Below, piece by piece: positions 43,334 to 52,371 of a DNA stretch of 64,000 nt. A model generated the notes under the pieces. It did not search any database. It had not been told where the DNA came from and saw only the letters and a list, made by a program, of their open reading frames with translations. Both the position numbers and the translations under genes were made by a program. The stretch is from Marinilabilia salmonicolor (GTDB taxonomy: Bacteria > Bacteroidota > Bacteroidia > Bacteroidales > Marinilabiliaceae), in the NCBI RefSeq assembly GCF_003003035.1, contig NZ_PVTS01000011.1, forward strand, positions 62,001 through 126,000, in the 5' to 3' direction. The first letter of the stretch is position 1; each line of letters starts with the position of its first letter.

Positions 43334-44806
43334 TCAGTTCCCAAATCCGATTCCAGATGTTACCAGGTCATTCAGGTATATCTCAATATTTGTATAGGTA
43401 TCATCAAGTTTATTTCCTGATACATCCGAAGCATCATTGGGGTTCAGTCCCTTTTCTGTTTCCCAGGCATCGGGCATTCCGTCGTTATCTGTATCTTCCG
43501 GAGATGTTCCGGGCTCCAACTCAGGCCACCCGCCAACGGCTGACTGAGTATCAATAATCCCCAGTGCTTCCCCATAGCTTCCGCCAAAAGTAGCATCTCC
43601 GTTTCTTACTTCACCTACGATACGTTCATCCACTACATCGCGAACCAGGCTTGCTCCCACATGTTCCAACACGGCAGTATAGGCATCTTCGGCAGAGGTG
43701 TAGTCAACAGCGGTAACATCAAACCTCGAGTCGGCAACGAGTTCATTTTTGTCACCACCACTCTTCAGGTCAATTCCTAACCAGTTATCGGCAGTTATCG
43801 AAGGAAATCCATCCACGTAATTGCCCGACACATAGAATTTACCATAAGACTCTTCATAATAAGCTTCAAAAATACGGTCGGGATGACTTCCGGTAGCAGG
43901 CCCTGCCTTGTAATAATTGTTGACAATATTGTATTGTCCCCCTTCTCCTCCATAGGAGGAATTATCTCCCCAGTTATAAATTACATTGTTGACCATTTCG
44001 GCCATTTCGCGGGTTATACCATCACGAACCCCATAAAAACGGGGGTTTCGGCTTTTGTGATGAGCCAACAAATTGTGATGGAATGTAGCATTGTAACCAC
44101 CCCAAAGTCCTCCATATCCATGCGCTCCTTTGCCATGAACTGATTCGTTAAGACTTTCTGCTATCAGGCTCCACTGCATGGTGAAATTTTCATTGTCATA
44201 AAAGGAGGCACATTCATCGGTACTCCAGCTCATACTGCAATGGTCAATAATAATATCAGAATGTCTGCGTCCCCAGATGGCATCGCCCTCCACGGCATTC
44301 TCATCCCCCATTCTAAAGCGAAGGAATCGAAGAATCACATTGTCAGCTGCCACAGTAACCGGATATCCTGCCAGCGTGATACCACCTCCGGGTGCGGATT
44401 GTCCGGCAATGGTAAGATCACCATTTGATATTTTCAACTCAGAATTAAGATTAATCGTACCACCTACCGCAAAAACTATAGTACGTGCCCCTGACTGACC
44501 AATTGCGTAACGAAGCGTTCCTTCAGAAACTCCATCTTCCAGCGAAGTAACCACATAAACATCGCCTCCCCGACCACCGGTAGTGTACATACCACCACCT
44601 TCGGCACCGGGAAAAGCGATGGCCTGTTCTGTTGTATCATCCTGGTCATCATCTGTTTGATTGTCGTCTTCAGAATCATCCGGGTTTTCATCAGGAGTTT
44701 CCGTTTCAGGCTCTCCCGGACCGCTAATTTTCTCCTCTTCTTCACAAGCAGACAGAGAAAAAAGTACCAAAACAACAAAAAACAAATAAATAAATCTTTT
44801 ACACAT
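43334..44806 (-). CDS. PL1 family pectate lyase, second copy
   Basis: About 490 residues from ATG at 44806 (an ATG at 44815 is also possible). A lipoprotein signal ends FSLSAC and is followed by EEEEK, an acidic stretch typical of surface-exported lipoproteins, then a Glu/Asp-rich linker. Catalytic features are AFPGAEGGGMYTTGGRGGD, IIIDHCSMSWSTDE and SRNPRFYG. Overall it is a paralogue of the lyase at 40648, with the same DTDNDGMPDAWETEKGLNP calcium-repeat tail. The longer linker suggests an outer-surface lyase acting on large pectin, upstream of the other enzymes. Confidence 0.92.
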   Translation of the reverse strand: MCKRFIYLFFVVLVLFSLSACEEEEKISGPGEPETETPDENPDDSEDDNQTDDDQDDTTEQAIAFPGAEGGGMYTTGGRGGDVYVVTSLEDGVSEGTLRYAIGQSGARTIVFAVGGTINLNSELKISNGDLTIAGQSAPGGGITLAGYPVTVAADNVILRFLRFRMGDENAVEGDAIWGRRHSDIIIDHCSMSWSTDECASFYDNENFTMQWSLIAESLNESVHGKGAHGYGGLWGGYNATFHHNLLAHHKSRNPRFYGVRDGITREMAEMVNNVIYNWGDNSSYGGEGGQYNIVNNYYKAGPATGSHPDRIFEAYYEESYGKFYVSGNYVDGFPSITADNWLGIDLKSGGDKNELVADSRFDVTAVDYTSAEDAYTAVLEHVGASLVRDVVDERIVGEVRNGDATFGGSYGEALGIIDTQSAVGGWPELEPGTSPEDTDNDGMPDAWETEKGLNPNDASDVSGNKLDDTYTNIEIYLNDLVTSGIGFGN

Positions 44807-44901
44807 ACTTAGCATTATTAAATAATTCCAATCGGGAGATATTAACAAAATTAAAAAACAGGGATGCAGCCCAAGAGCTGCACCCCGCTAAAAAACCAGG
44901 T

Positions 44902-46473
44902 TTATTGTATCCACCGGGGATCACCCATCGGCGCATTCCCCTCACCTGAATTACGTATTGGAGAATTAAAATCAATACTGAAATCACCATTTTCGGCATC
45001 AGCAAACGGACTTGCAGTATCATCAGTAATATTATTTGGTCCATTCAGTTCAGAACCTGAAAGATTAACCGCATTGTGATAATAGTTGTAATCAATCACA
45101 GGATAACTTGCTGCCGGGTCATCTGCACGGAATTGAGCATCTGCCATTTCAGAGAAAACATTATTTTTAACTGTTACCATGTTGCCTATAGTTCGCACAT
45201 ATACCACGCGATTGCTGGGAGTGGCAACATTGTAGAATGTACAGTTTTCAATATTAATTACCTGACCTTCGAATCCGGCAATATCGTCGCAACGCAGGAA
45301 GTGACGGGTACTACTGGAATTACTGAAAGTTGTGTTTGTAATAGCAATATTGGAAATAGCACAACTTCTCAAATCAAGAAACTCATTATTCCCAATGGTT
45401 ACATTATCAACAATACAGTTATCAATTATCAGACTATTAACACTTCCACCTTCTGTTCCTCTAAGCAGTGAACGGTCATAATTACTAAATGTACATCCGC
45501 GAAGAATCAATTCATCAGCAGCAACAGCATCACTGCTGATACGTGTAGCATAGCTTTCTTTCTCCTCAGTATTCACGGCTCCCTCAAGGATGGTGTATCC
45601 AGAGAAATTCAGGTCTTCCAAAATCCAGCTAGTTCCACCTTCGAAGTAGAAAGCGGCATGAATTGTGGGTTTATCACTGGCATTCAATGCCTTCACAGTA
45701 AGCGAACCTGTAGCTGTAATTACACCTGAACTAACGGTATAGTCACCCGGCTCAAGAACAAATGTGCCTTCTCCTGCTGCATTAATAATTTCGATCAGAT
45801 CTTCATCAGGACCAACAAGTGTGGCATCACCAATGTCTATAAGGGTTTTGAAACTAATGGATCCACGCTTAATTTCACCATTAAAAATTTCTGCAGTATA
45901 ATTGGTTTCACCGGTCAGACCATCACACAATTTTTCACCCAGAGCCTGCTCGTCTGCGCTTATCTGATATTCCATTTCTCCACCTCCGGCAGAAGATATT
46001 ACAATATGAGTTACGGCTTTCTCAGGATCCCATGAGATAACCACATCATTGGCGCCAACGTCATCACCCTCAAGTTGATAAAGAATATTTTCTGTAGGGG
46101 TCATAAAAGTCAGTTCAGCATACTCGGAATTATACTCAGGATTCTCAGCTATTGCCATTATCCGAACTGAATACCTTGCACCACCTTCAAGATCAGGAAT
46201 AACAACGGGTAGTTCGGTTATCCCTGTAAAAGATTCAACAATATCAGTAAATTTCAGGCTGTCTTTACTAAGGTCCATATTATATGATTGGGCCCCCAAT
46301 ATTGGCAGCCAGCTTAACTCCACTGTTGTCCCGTCAAAATTGGTGGTCAATTCCACCGGACGAAATAAACGAACCTTCTTATTGGCTTCATCATCATCGT
46401 CGTCACAGGCTGGCAGAGTAATCATCAAACCGGCTGCAAATAAAAACATTAACTTCCAAAGATTAAATTTCAT
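44902..46473 (-). CDS. DUF4957/DUF5123 lipoprotein, putative surface pectin-binding protein
   Basis: 523 residues. The lipoprotein signal (LMITLPAC) is followed by DDDDDE, a strong surface-export signal in Bacteroidota. Residues 35-215 contain two fibronectin-like repeats (LRPVEL-type beginning, ISWDPEKAVTHIVIS). Residues 215-523 look like a parallel beta-helix related to DUF4957 and DUF5123 (ILEDLNFSGYTI, LIIDNCIVDNV, VINIENCTFYNV, VKNNVFSEM). The position directly after susD1 is where surface glycan-binding proteins are normally encoded, and a beta-helix suits pectin. No catalytic residues are recognised. Confidence 0.78.
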   Translation of the reverse strand: MKFNLWKLMFLFAAGLMITLPACDDDDDEANKKVRLFRPVELTTNFDGTTVELSWLPILGAQSYNMDLSKDSLKFTDIVESFTGITELPVVIPDLEGGARYSVRIMAIAENPEYNSEYAELTFMTPTENILYQLEGDDVGANDVVISWDPEKAVTHIVISSAGGGEMEYQISADEQALGEKLCDGLTGETNYTAEIFNGEIKRGSISFKTLIDIGDATLVGPDEDLIEIINAAGEGTFVLEPGDYTVSSGVITATGSLTVKALNASDKPTIHAAFYFEGGTSWILEDLNFSGYTILEGAVNTEEKESYATRISSDAVAADELILRGCTFSNYDRSLLRGTEGGSVNSLIIDNCIVDNVTIGNNEFLDLRSCAISNIAITNTTFSNSSSTRHFLRCDDIAGFEGQVINIENCTFYNVATPSNRVVYVRTIGNMVTVKNNVFSEMADAQFRADDPAASYPVIDYNYYHNAVNLSGSELNGPNNITDDTASPFADAENGDFSIDFNSPIRNSGEGNAPMGDPRWIQ

Positions 46474-46491
46474 AGCTATTGAATTTTAGAA

Positions 46492-48336
46492 TTAAAAACC
46501 ATATTCATTAACAAAAGCGCCGTTCGCATCATCAATTACAGGCTGTGCAATTGGCAACAGATGTCTGTTCGGGTATTGATCCAAACCCGAAGACATCAGG
46601 TTTAGCCATTGAACAAATTCATCTTTATCTGTATCACCAATGCCGGACATCCATTCCACCCTGTCGAAATCAGGGATATTAATATCACCCAATTCTTCAT
46701 CCAGATTAAGCGTCTGAAAATTCAAATCTTCAGGATCATCTTCAGAATACTGATAATAAAGATATTGAGGAACATCATCATAAGGAGCCTCTCCAGATAC
46801 AATCCGACGGTTCATCTCGCGTGCTTCTTTAATCTTTTCATCCAGCAAATTCCACCGGATGAGATCATATTTTCGAATGCTCTCTCCGCCAAATTCAAGA
46901 GCTCTTTCATGGACAATGGCATCAAAAAAGTCTTCAGCACTTGCGAGACTTTCCACATAGTTTTCAACCAGTTCAGGATGCATTTCAGAATCAAAAGCTC
47001 TGCGTCGAACCTCTTTCAATGCATCCTTTGCCGCAGCCGTTGGGCCGTTCAATGCGTTCTCAGCCTCGGCAAACATCAGCAATACATCCGAATAGCGCAT
47101 CATTGTCCAGTTAATTCCTGTCAAAAGTTTATTTCCAGCGTTCCGGTTGGCCGACAAATATGCATCCGTCATCCATTTCAAATTCCATTTAGCAAATCGG
47201 AATTGCGTTGGGTCCGTGTAAATCTCCATCTGAGGGAGGTTATTGTATTTATAGAATGCCACCGTTACCAGCCGACGACTGTCTTCAGGCTCAAAAGAAT
47301 AGAGGTAATGAGGTAATGTAAGTGCACCACCCTGGTTACCGCGACCATACTTAGGGTTGGTATCATAACGAATACCAATATAATACCCGGCCTCACCACT
47401 ACGTGCCATACCGTGTCCTACCTCAAAAAGACTCTCATAATACTGGCGATCAGGTTCAAGTTGATTCTGACGTACAAAAACATCTTTATAAGAAGGATTC
47501 AGCGAATGTACTCCTTCATCCATAATCTCTTTACACTCCTCACGGGCTATCTGATAATAGGTTTCCCAGTCAGAACCCCGCTCCATTGTGTTGGATTCAG
47601 CACGAAGACTGTAACCTCCCCTTGTTAAGGCAATGCGCGCCATTAATCCTTTTACAAAGCCTTTACTGATACGTTCGGGTGTTGCTGCATCACTTCGATC
47701 AATCCAGGGAACATATTGTTCAGCTTCCTGAAGGTCTTCAATCAAAGCTTCCAATATTACATCACGATTGGTCTTTGGGATAAAGAAGTTTGACCCGTCA
47801 GGATTGGTAGGTTCTGTCTTAAAAGGAACATCCCCCCAATTACGGACCAACTCAAGATAAAACAAGGAACGCAAGGTCAACGCCTCACCATAATAAGCCA
47901 TCATTTTGGCTTTTGCTTCTTCATCGTCACCACTCATCACAGGACTGTCGGGGACCTCTGAAATCATGATATTTGCGCGCTCGATGGCACGATACAATAC
48001 ATTCCAGGGCTTTGTAAGTTCACTGTTACCGGGTGTCGCAAGATAATTCCCAATTCCACGCCGGCCATTATCACCATAATCCCCTGTACCAAAAGCGACC
48101 ACTTCAATGTCTGAATTCATGGAAGCATACATTGGAAACATCTGTGAATAGGTATCATCATGCGTCATCAGCGAATAAATGCCATATAATGCATTTTGCG
48201 CAAAAGCCGGATTAGAGAATACCACATCGGTGGTATAACTCGATTTCGTTTCTGTCTCCAGGAAATCATCTTCACAACCAGTGAAGACCACAACCCCGAG
48301 CAGCATTGCTATCAAATATATCGATAAAGTTCTCAT
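46492..48336 (-). CDS. SusD/RagB-family nutrient-binding outer-membrane lipoprotein
   Basis: About 614 residues from MRTLSIYL at 48336. The lipoprotein signal ends VVVFTGC and is followed by EDDFLE. SusD features are the NALYGIYSLM N-terminal region, TPR-like helices (IERANIMIS, YGEALTLRSLFYLELVRNWG) and the C-terminal FDAIVHERALEFGGESIRKYDLIRW. It forms a lid on the SusC1 channel and captures oligosaccharides. The susC1 stop lies 15 bp upstream, and a DUF4957 gene follows by 18 bp. The substrate is inferred to be pectin-derived from the neighbours. Confidence 0.94.
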   Translation of the reverse strand: MRTLSIYLIAMLLGVVVFTGCEDDFLETETKSSYTTDVVFSNPAFAQNALYGIYSLMTHDDTYSQMFPMYASMNSDIEVVAFGTGDYGDNGRRGIGNYLATPGNSELTKPWNVLYRAIERANIMISEVPDSPVMSGDDEEAKAKMMAYYGEALTLRSLFYLELVRNWGDVPFKTEPTNPDGSNFFIPKTNRDVILEALIEDLQEAEQYVPWIDRSDAATPERISKGFVKGLMARIALTRGGYSLRAESNTMERGSDWETYYQIAREECKEIMDEGVHSLNPSYKDVFVRQNQLEPDRQYYESLFEVGHGMARSGEAGYYIGIRYDTNPKYGRGNQGGALTLPHYLYSFEPEDSRRLVTVAFYKYNNLPQMEIYTDPTQFRFAKWNLKWMTDAYLSANRNAGNKLLTGINWTMMRYSDVLLMFAEAENALNGPTAAAKDALKEVRRRAFDSEMHPELVENYVESLASAEDFFDAIVHERALEFGGESIRKYDLIRWNLLDEKIKEAREMNRRIVSGEAPYDDVPQYLYYQYSEDDPEDLNFQTLNLDEELGDINIPDFDRVEWMSGIGDTDKDEFVQWLNLMSSGLDQYPNRHLLPIAQPVIDDANGAFVNEYGF

Positions 48337-48351
48337 AATCATCAAATGTTT

Positions 48352-51300
48352 TTAGAATGTAAGGTTTACACCTGCAATAATTGAACGACTTCTGGGATAG
48401 GCAGAGTAATCAACCCCGGGAGTAAGCGGAGTGGAGCGTCTGGTATCCACTTCAGGATCATAACCTGTATAGTTTGTAAGTGTCCAGAGGTTGTATCCTG
48501 TCACATAAAATCTCAGCTTATCAACAAAGAATCGAGAAGTCAGATTCTCAGGAAGAGTATATCCCAGTGTCACATTGTTAAGTCTCAGGAAAGAACCATC
48601 TTCAATAGCCCAGGAGTGTAATACCACCCGACTCATCATTGGGTGCCATATTTCCACATTCTGATTAAGCATCTGAAGTCCTTCAGGACTATAAACAAAG
48701 TCGCCGGTCTCGGGATGAACGATAGAAAAACGATCTTCCCAATTCATTGATGAGAGAAGGTTCCCATAAAGTCTGGTATCAGGGAATGAAGTAAACTCCA
48801 ATTTGTTGGCATTATACACATCATTTCCATAAACCCAGTTAAAAAAGGCCGAGAAATCAAAACCTTTATAGGTGGCTTGTAGGTTAAACCCACCAGTATG
48901 ATCAGGATTGGCGTTACCTATAATGGTACGATCGTCTTCAGGATTAATAGCATCTCCCTCACCCCCGAGATCTTTAAATTTCAAGGTTCCCGGTCCAAAA
49001 AAACGAGCTCCAATTAATGTACTGTTGTCAGGTACACCTTCTTTCAGAGAATAAGATTCGGTGACGGGGTCATAGTTAAAATCACTGTATTTATACATTC
49101 CATCTGTAACATATCCCCACATTTGTCCTACAGGCTCACCTTCTTTTAGCAAATAATCACCCGTTGGTCCGGAAGAACTACCGTACCACTCTGAACTTTG
49201 AAGCGACATCTTTACATCACCCAACTTTTCAACATTGTTGATGTTAAAAGCAATATTAAATGAAGCACTCAGTGTAAAGTCGCGTTGCTGAATAATACGT
49301 CCATTCAAGGCAAGTTCCACACCCTGATTGGATGTTTCACCAATATTCTGCATCTGATAATTAAATCCGGTATTGGATGGAATATTAGCTCTTATCAAGA
49401 GATCTTTTGTTGTATTGTAATACGCATCAAAAGAACCATCTATCCGATTGTTGAAGAATCCAAAATCCAGACCTGCATTACGGGTATAAGTGGTCTCCCA
49501 TTTCAAGTCAGGATTGGCGATAGTACTTCCGGGAACCAATTGATTCTGAAGATCCTCATCCACAAAATAAGGTTTATCATCATCGTTGGTGGTATAAACC
49601 ATTTTCCACATATCATCGCCAATACGGTTGTTCCCGGCCGTACCATAACTGAGGCGAAGTTTCAGATTTGAGAGGAAATCGATACCACTCACAAAGGGTT
49701 CATCTGAAATACGCCAGGCACCGGCAACGGACGGAAAATATCCCCAGCGATTTCCTTCAGCAAATTTACTGGATCCATCAGCTCGCATGGTAACTGACAG
49801 AAGGAATTTATTCAAAAAATTATAGTTAAGGCGTCCGAAATAAGAGGATATTCGATCCTCAGGCGACTCAAACGATTCCGTAGGCTGCGGAGTTCCAAGA
49901 TTCATCATCGCTAAAGCGGCATCCACGGTCACATCACTTGGAAAAAACCGGGACTCCATATCCAGACTTTTAGAATTATAGGTATAAATCTCTTGTCCCA
50001 ACAACAAATTAATATTATGACCTGGAAGAACATCATCCTTGGCGTATGAGATGGTATTGGCAACCCTTTGACGAAGACGCTCACTGGTATCAATGGTCAC
50101 CATTGGGGTTCCACCACTGGTATTTTTTGACTGTGAAGTAGATGGCCCGTAGAAACGATCATCCCTGCGATTTTCAAATTCAACTCCCCAATCACTTTTC
50201 AGTGTCAAGCCGTCAATTATCTCATAACCAATTCCGGCATTAAAATTAATACTGCGACGGTCGGAGTTCCGGTAATCATCGTTTACCACATCCACCGGAT
50301 TGTAAAGTTGACTGGCAGCCTCCATATCCGTATCAAAGTCAACTGCAGCCAAAAAATCCTGCAGCCCACGTACCGGAGCATATTTTACAGCATGTTTCAA
50401 ACGACTATTGGAAGAAGACCCTTCGGTGGAAGTTCCTGCTCCTGTCACATTGGTATCCGAAAACCGGGTATTAAAATCAACAGTCAACCGATCAGTAATC
50501 TCACTGTTAATCTTAAAATTGATATTATTTCGCAAATATCCTGCCCCCAGCATTATACCCTCATCATCGGTGCGAGTCATACTAAGATTATACTTTGTTT
50601 TTTCAGAACCACCGGTCACACTGACATTATGGTATTGAGTGATGGCTTCGCGACCAAAGAGTTCATCCTGCCAATTGGTGCCAGACTGTGCTTTGTAAAG
50701 TTCAAGATCACCAAATACACCATAATAACGCTGAAAATTGCGGGCAGTGTTTCCACTCTCGCCACCAAGCTCATATTGCCAAAGAGCATATTCATATGGA
50801 TCAAGAACATCAAGTGTTTTGGCAATTTTTTTAACCCCGTAATACATATTATAATTAACAGTAGTCTTTCCGGCAACCCCATCCTTAGTTGTAATAATTA
50901 TAACACCATTAGCTCCCCGGGCACCATAAATAGCAGTAGATGAAGCATCTTTCAACACATCAATCGATTCGATATCCGAAGGAGCAATGTCGCTGATACT
51001 GCTCACGGGAAAACCATCCACAATATAAAGCGGGGAGTTGTCCTGGGTTATTGAACCACCTCCACGAACGCGAATTTTTATTTCTGCATCAGGAGAACCT
51101 TCCGTGGTGGTAATTTGTACCCCGGCCAGGCGTCCTGTAATGGCTTGCGCAGTAGATGAAACAGGAATATCCTGAAGATTATCACCGGAGACTGAAGAAA
51201 CCGACCCGGTAAGATCACGCTTTCTAACTGTTCCATAACCGATGGCAACGACTTCATCCAGACCAATCGACGACTCCTCCATTGTTACATCAATGACAGA

Positions 51301-51582
51301 CCGCCCATTAACTTCAATTTCCTGGTCAGAAAAACCAATAAATCTAAAAACAAGTACTGTATTCTGAACATCGGAAACATCTAAGGAGTAATTTCCGTCA
51401 ATATCGGAAACCGTCCCTGTGGTTGTTCCTTTAATAATTATGTTAACGCCCGGAAGCGGATCACCATAATTATCGGTAACCGTCCCCCTCACAGACGTTT
51501 GCTGCTGAGCCCGTCCCGAAAAGGAAATAAAGACGAGAAGTCCCAGTACAAATAAAGTTTTGAAAAATAGTTTTTTCCTCAT
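48352..51582 (-). CDS. SusC/RagA-family TonB-dependent outer-membrane transporter
   Basis: 1076 residues with signal peptide (cleavage after SGRAQ). An N-terminal carboxypeptidase-regulatory-like domain (VRGTVTDNYGDPLPGVNIII, IDGNYSLDV), a SusC signature and plug (VAIGYGTVRKRDLTGSVSSV, IDVLKDASSTAIYGARGANG) and a long 22-strand barrel ending AGVNLTF are visible. It imports oligosaccharides with energy from TonB. It is the first gene of the operon that continues to the GH28 gene at 37159. A conserved upstream box (51703-51758) is shared with the second susC. Confidence 0.96.
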   Translation of the reverse strand: MRKKLFFKTLFVLGLLVFISFSGRAQQQTSVRGTVTDNYGDPLPGVNIIIKGTTTGTVSDIDGNYSLDVSDVQNTVLVFRFIGFSDQEIEVNGRSVIDVTMEESSIGLDEVVAIGYGTVRKRDLTGSVSSVSGDNLQDIPVSSTAQAITGRLAGVQITTTEGSPDAEIKIRVRGGGSITQDNSPLYIVDGFPVSSISDIAPSDIESIDVLKDASSTAIYGARGANGVIIITTKDGVAGKTTVNYNMYYGVKKIAKTLDVLDPYEYALWQYELGGESGNTARNFQRYYGVFGDLELYKAQSGTNWQDELFGREAITQYHNVSVTGGSEKTKYNLSMTRTDDEGIMLGAGYLRNNINFKINSEITDRLTVDFNTRFSDTNVTGAGTSTEGSSSNSRLKHAVKYAPVRGLQDFLAAVDFDTDMEAASQLYNPVDVVNDDYRNSDRRSINFNAGIGYEIIDGLTLKSDWGVEFENRRDDRFYGPSTSQSKNTSGGTPMVTIDTSERLRQRVANTISYAKDDVLPGHNINLLLGQEIYTYNSKSLDMESRFFPSDVTVDAALAMMNLGTPQPTESFESPEDRISSYFGRLNYNFLNKFLLSVTMRADGSSKFAEGNRWGYFPSVAGAWRISDEPFVSGIDFLSNLKLRLSYGTAGNNRIGDDMWKMVYTTNDDDKPYFVDEDLQNQLVPGSTIANPDLKWETTYTRNAGLDFGFFNNRIDGSFDAYYNTTKDLLIRANIPSNTGFNYQMQNIGETSNQGVELALNGRIIQQRDFTLSASFNIAFNINNVEKLGDVKMSLQSSEWYGSSSGPTGDYLLKEGEPVGQMWGYVTDGMYKYSDFNYDPVTESYSLKEGVPDNSTLIGARFFGPGTLKFKDLGGEGDAINPEDDRTIIGNANPDHTGGFNLQATYKGFDFSAFFNWVYGNDVYNANKLEFTSFPDTRLYGNLLSSMNWEDRFSIVHPETGDFVYSPEGLQMLNQNVEIWHPMMSRVVLHSWAIEDGSFLRLNNVTLGYTLPENLTSRFFVDKLRFYVTGYNLWTLTNYTGYDPEVDTRRSTPLTPGVDYSAYPRSRSIIAGVNLTF

Positions 51583-51702
51583 AACAAGTTTGATTTTAAA
51601 GATGATTTAAATCTTATGCTGAATTTTTATTCAGGATTGGGGGTATTGTGATAAATGCTAAAATACAACAGATCCACCTAGCAGGTATCCGAATAAATAT
51701 CT

Positions 51703-51758
51703 AAAATGGTGTTGCAAATTGTTAATTACCATAGGGTGTATTTTATCTAAACACTGAT
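51703..51758 (-). promoter_or_regulatory. Conserved box upstream of susC1
   Basis: Read on the plus strand, AAAATGGTGTTGCAAATTG...TTTTATCTAAACACTGAT matches 59175-59229 upstream of susC2 at most positions, with the same spacing of parts and nearly the same distance from the start codon (about 120 bp). It is a candidate HTCS-binding and promoter region. The -33 and -7 elements could lie in TTTGCAACACC and its downstream part. Confidence 0.65.
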
Positions 51759-52062
51759 ACAGTGACACTTAAACTGAATTAATAAATCTTAATTAATAAA
51801 GAAATTAAGATTTCACTGTATTAATAGTCAACGAAAAACAAGGAAGTGGGTGCTGATTTGAGTAAAAAAAGGGAATTGAGCTGTTTCCAGGAAAAAGCAA
51901 TAGAACAAGAATTACACATTATCTTGAACAAGAGGTTTTAGGTATCACAATAAAGCTGCCATTTATCCCAAGAGTCTTTATCAGCATGATATTTCTTCAT
52001 TTACAAACACTGTTGTCCGGAAAATCCATTATTATGAAATAAGATTGCTTCGCTCTGTTACC
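51759..52062. other. Non-coding leader region between susC1 and repeat R4
   Basis: AT-rich sequence upstream of the conserved box, with a fragment of the ATTGCTTCGCTC-type repeat near 52042. No gene or further regulatory pattern recognised. Confidence 0.4.
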
Positions 52063-52160
52063 AATGAAACGAGCATGGCAACGATTGCCACAAGAGAATA
52101 TGTATAATTTCTTGCATGCGAGTTCCATCCGACCTTAATTAATAAATTTTATACGAATGA
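52063..52160 (-). repeat. Dispersed repeat R4, copy 3
   Basis: The reverse complement (TCGTATAAAATTTATTAATT, then GGATGGAACTCGCATGCAAG and TTGCCATGCTCGTTTCA) closely matches copy 1 at 39441-39537. It includes the small hairpin GGCAACGATTGCC. Confidence 0.75.
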
Positions 52161-52307
52161 AACCAGATATTAACAAAGAATACCAAAAAGTCAGTTTCCT
52201 TTCCGTCGTAATAAAGATTCCCCAACTGGTTAGAATTTTGGAGGTATCCGTTCGCCATCCCAGACGCAACAAGTATTGCAAAAGTAGCTGCAAAACAGAA
52301 ACAAGCA

Positions 52308-52337
52308 GGGGCGGCCCAATACTTTTTGGACCGCCCC
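52308..52337 (-). terminator. Terminator-like hairpin after the GH28 gene at 52372
   Basis: GGGGCGGCCCAA (52308-52319) and TTGGACCGCCCC (52326-52337) pair over 12 bp with one mismatch, 35 bp beyond the GH28 stop. The downstream minus-strand sequence is moderately T-rich. It marks the boundary between the susC2 group and the susC1 operon. Confidence 0.65.
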
Positions 52338-52371
52338 ATCTAAAAAACAATCAGTCAAATATCTAAAACCC

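Noticed and set aside
52139-52339. A 66-codon minus-strand frame with a hydrophobic segment (small membrane protein)
   Set aside because: It begins inside the terminator-like hairpin at 52308-52337 and ends in the dispersed repeat; another frame of equal length overlaps it. It has no convincing start signal.
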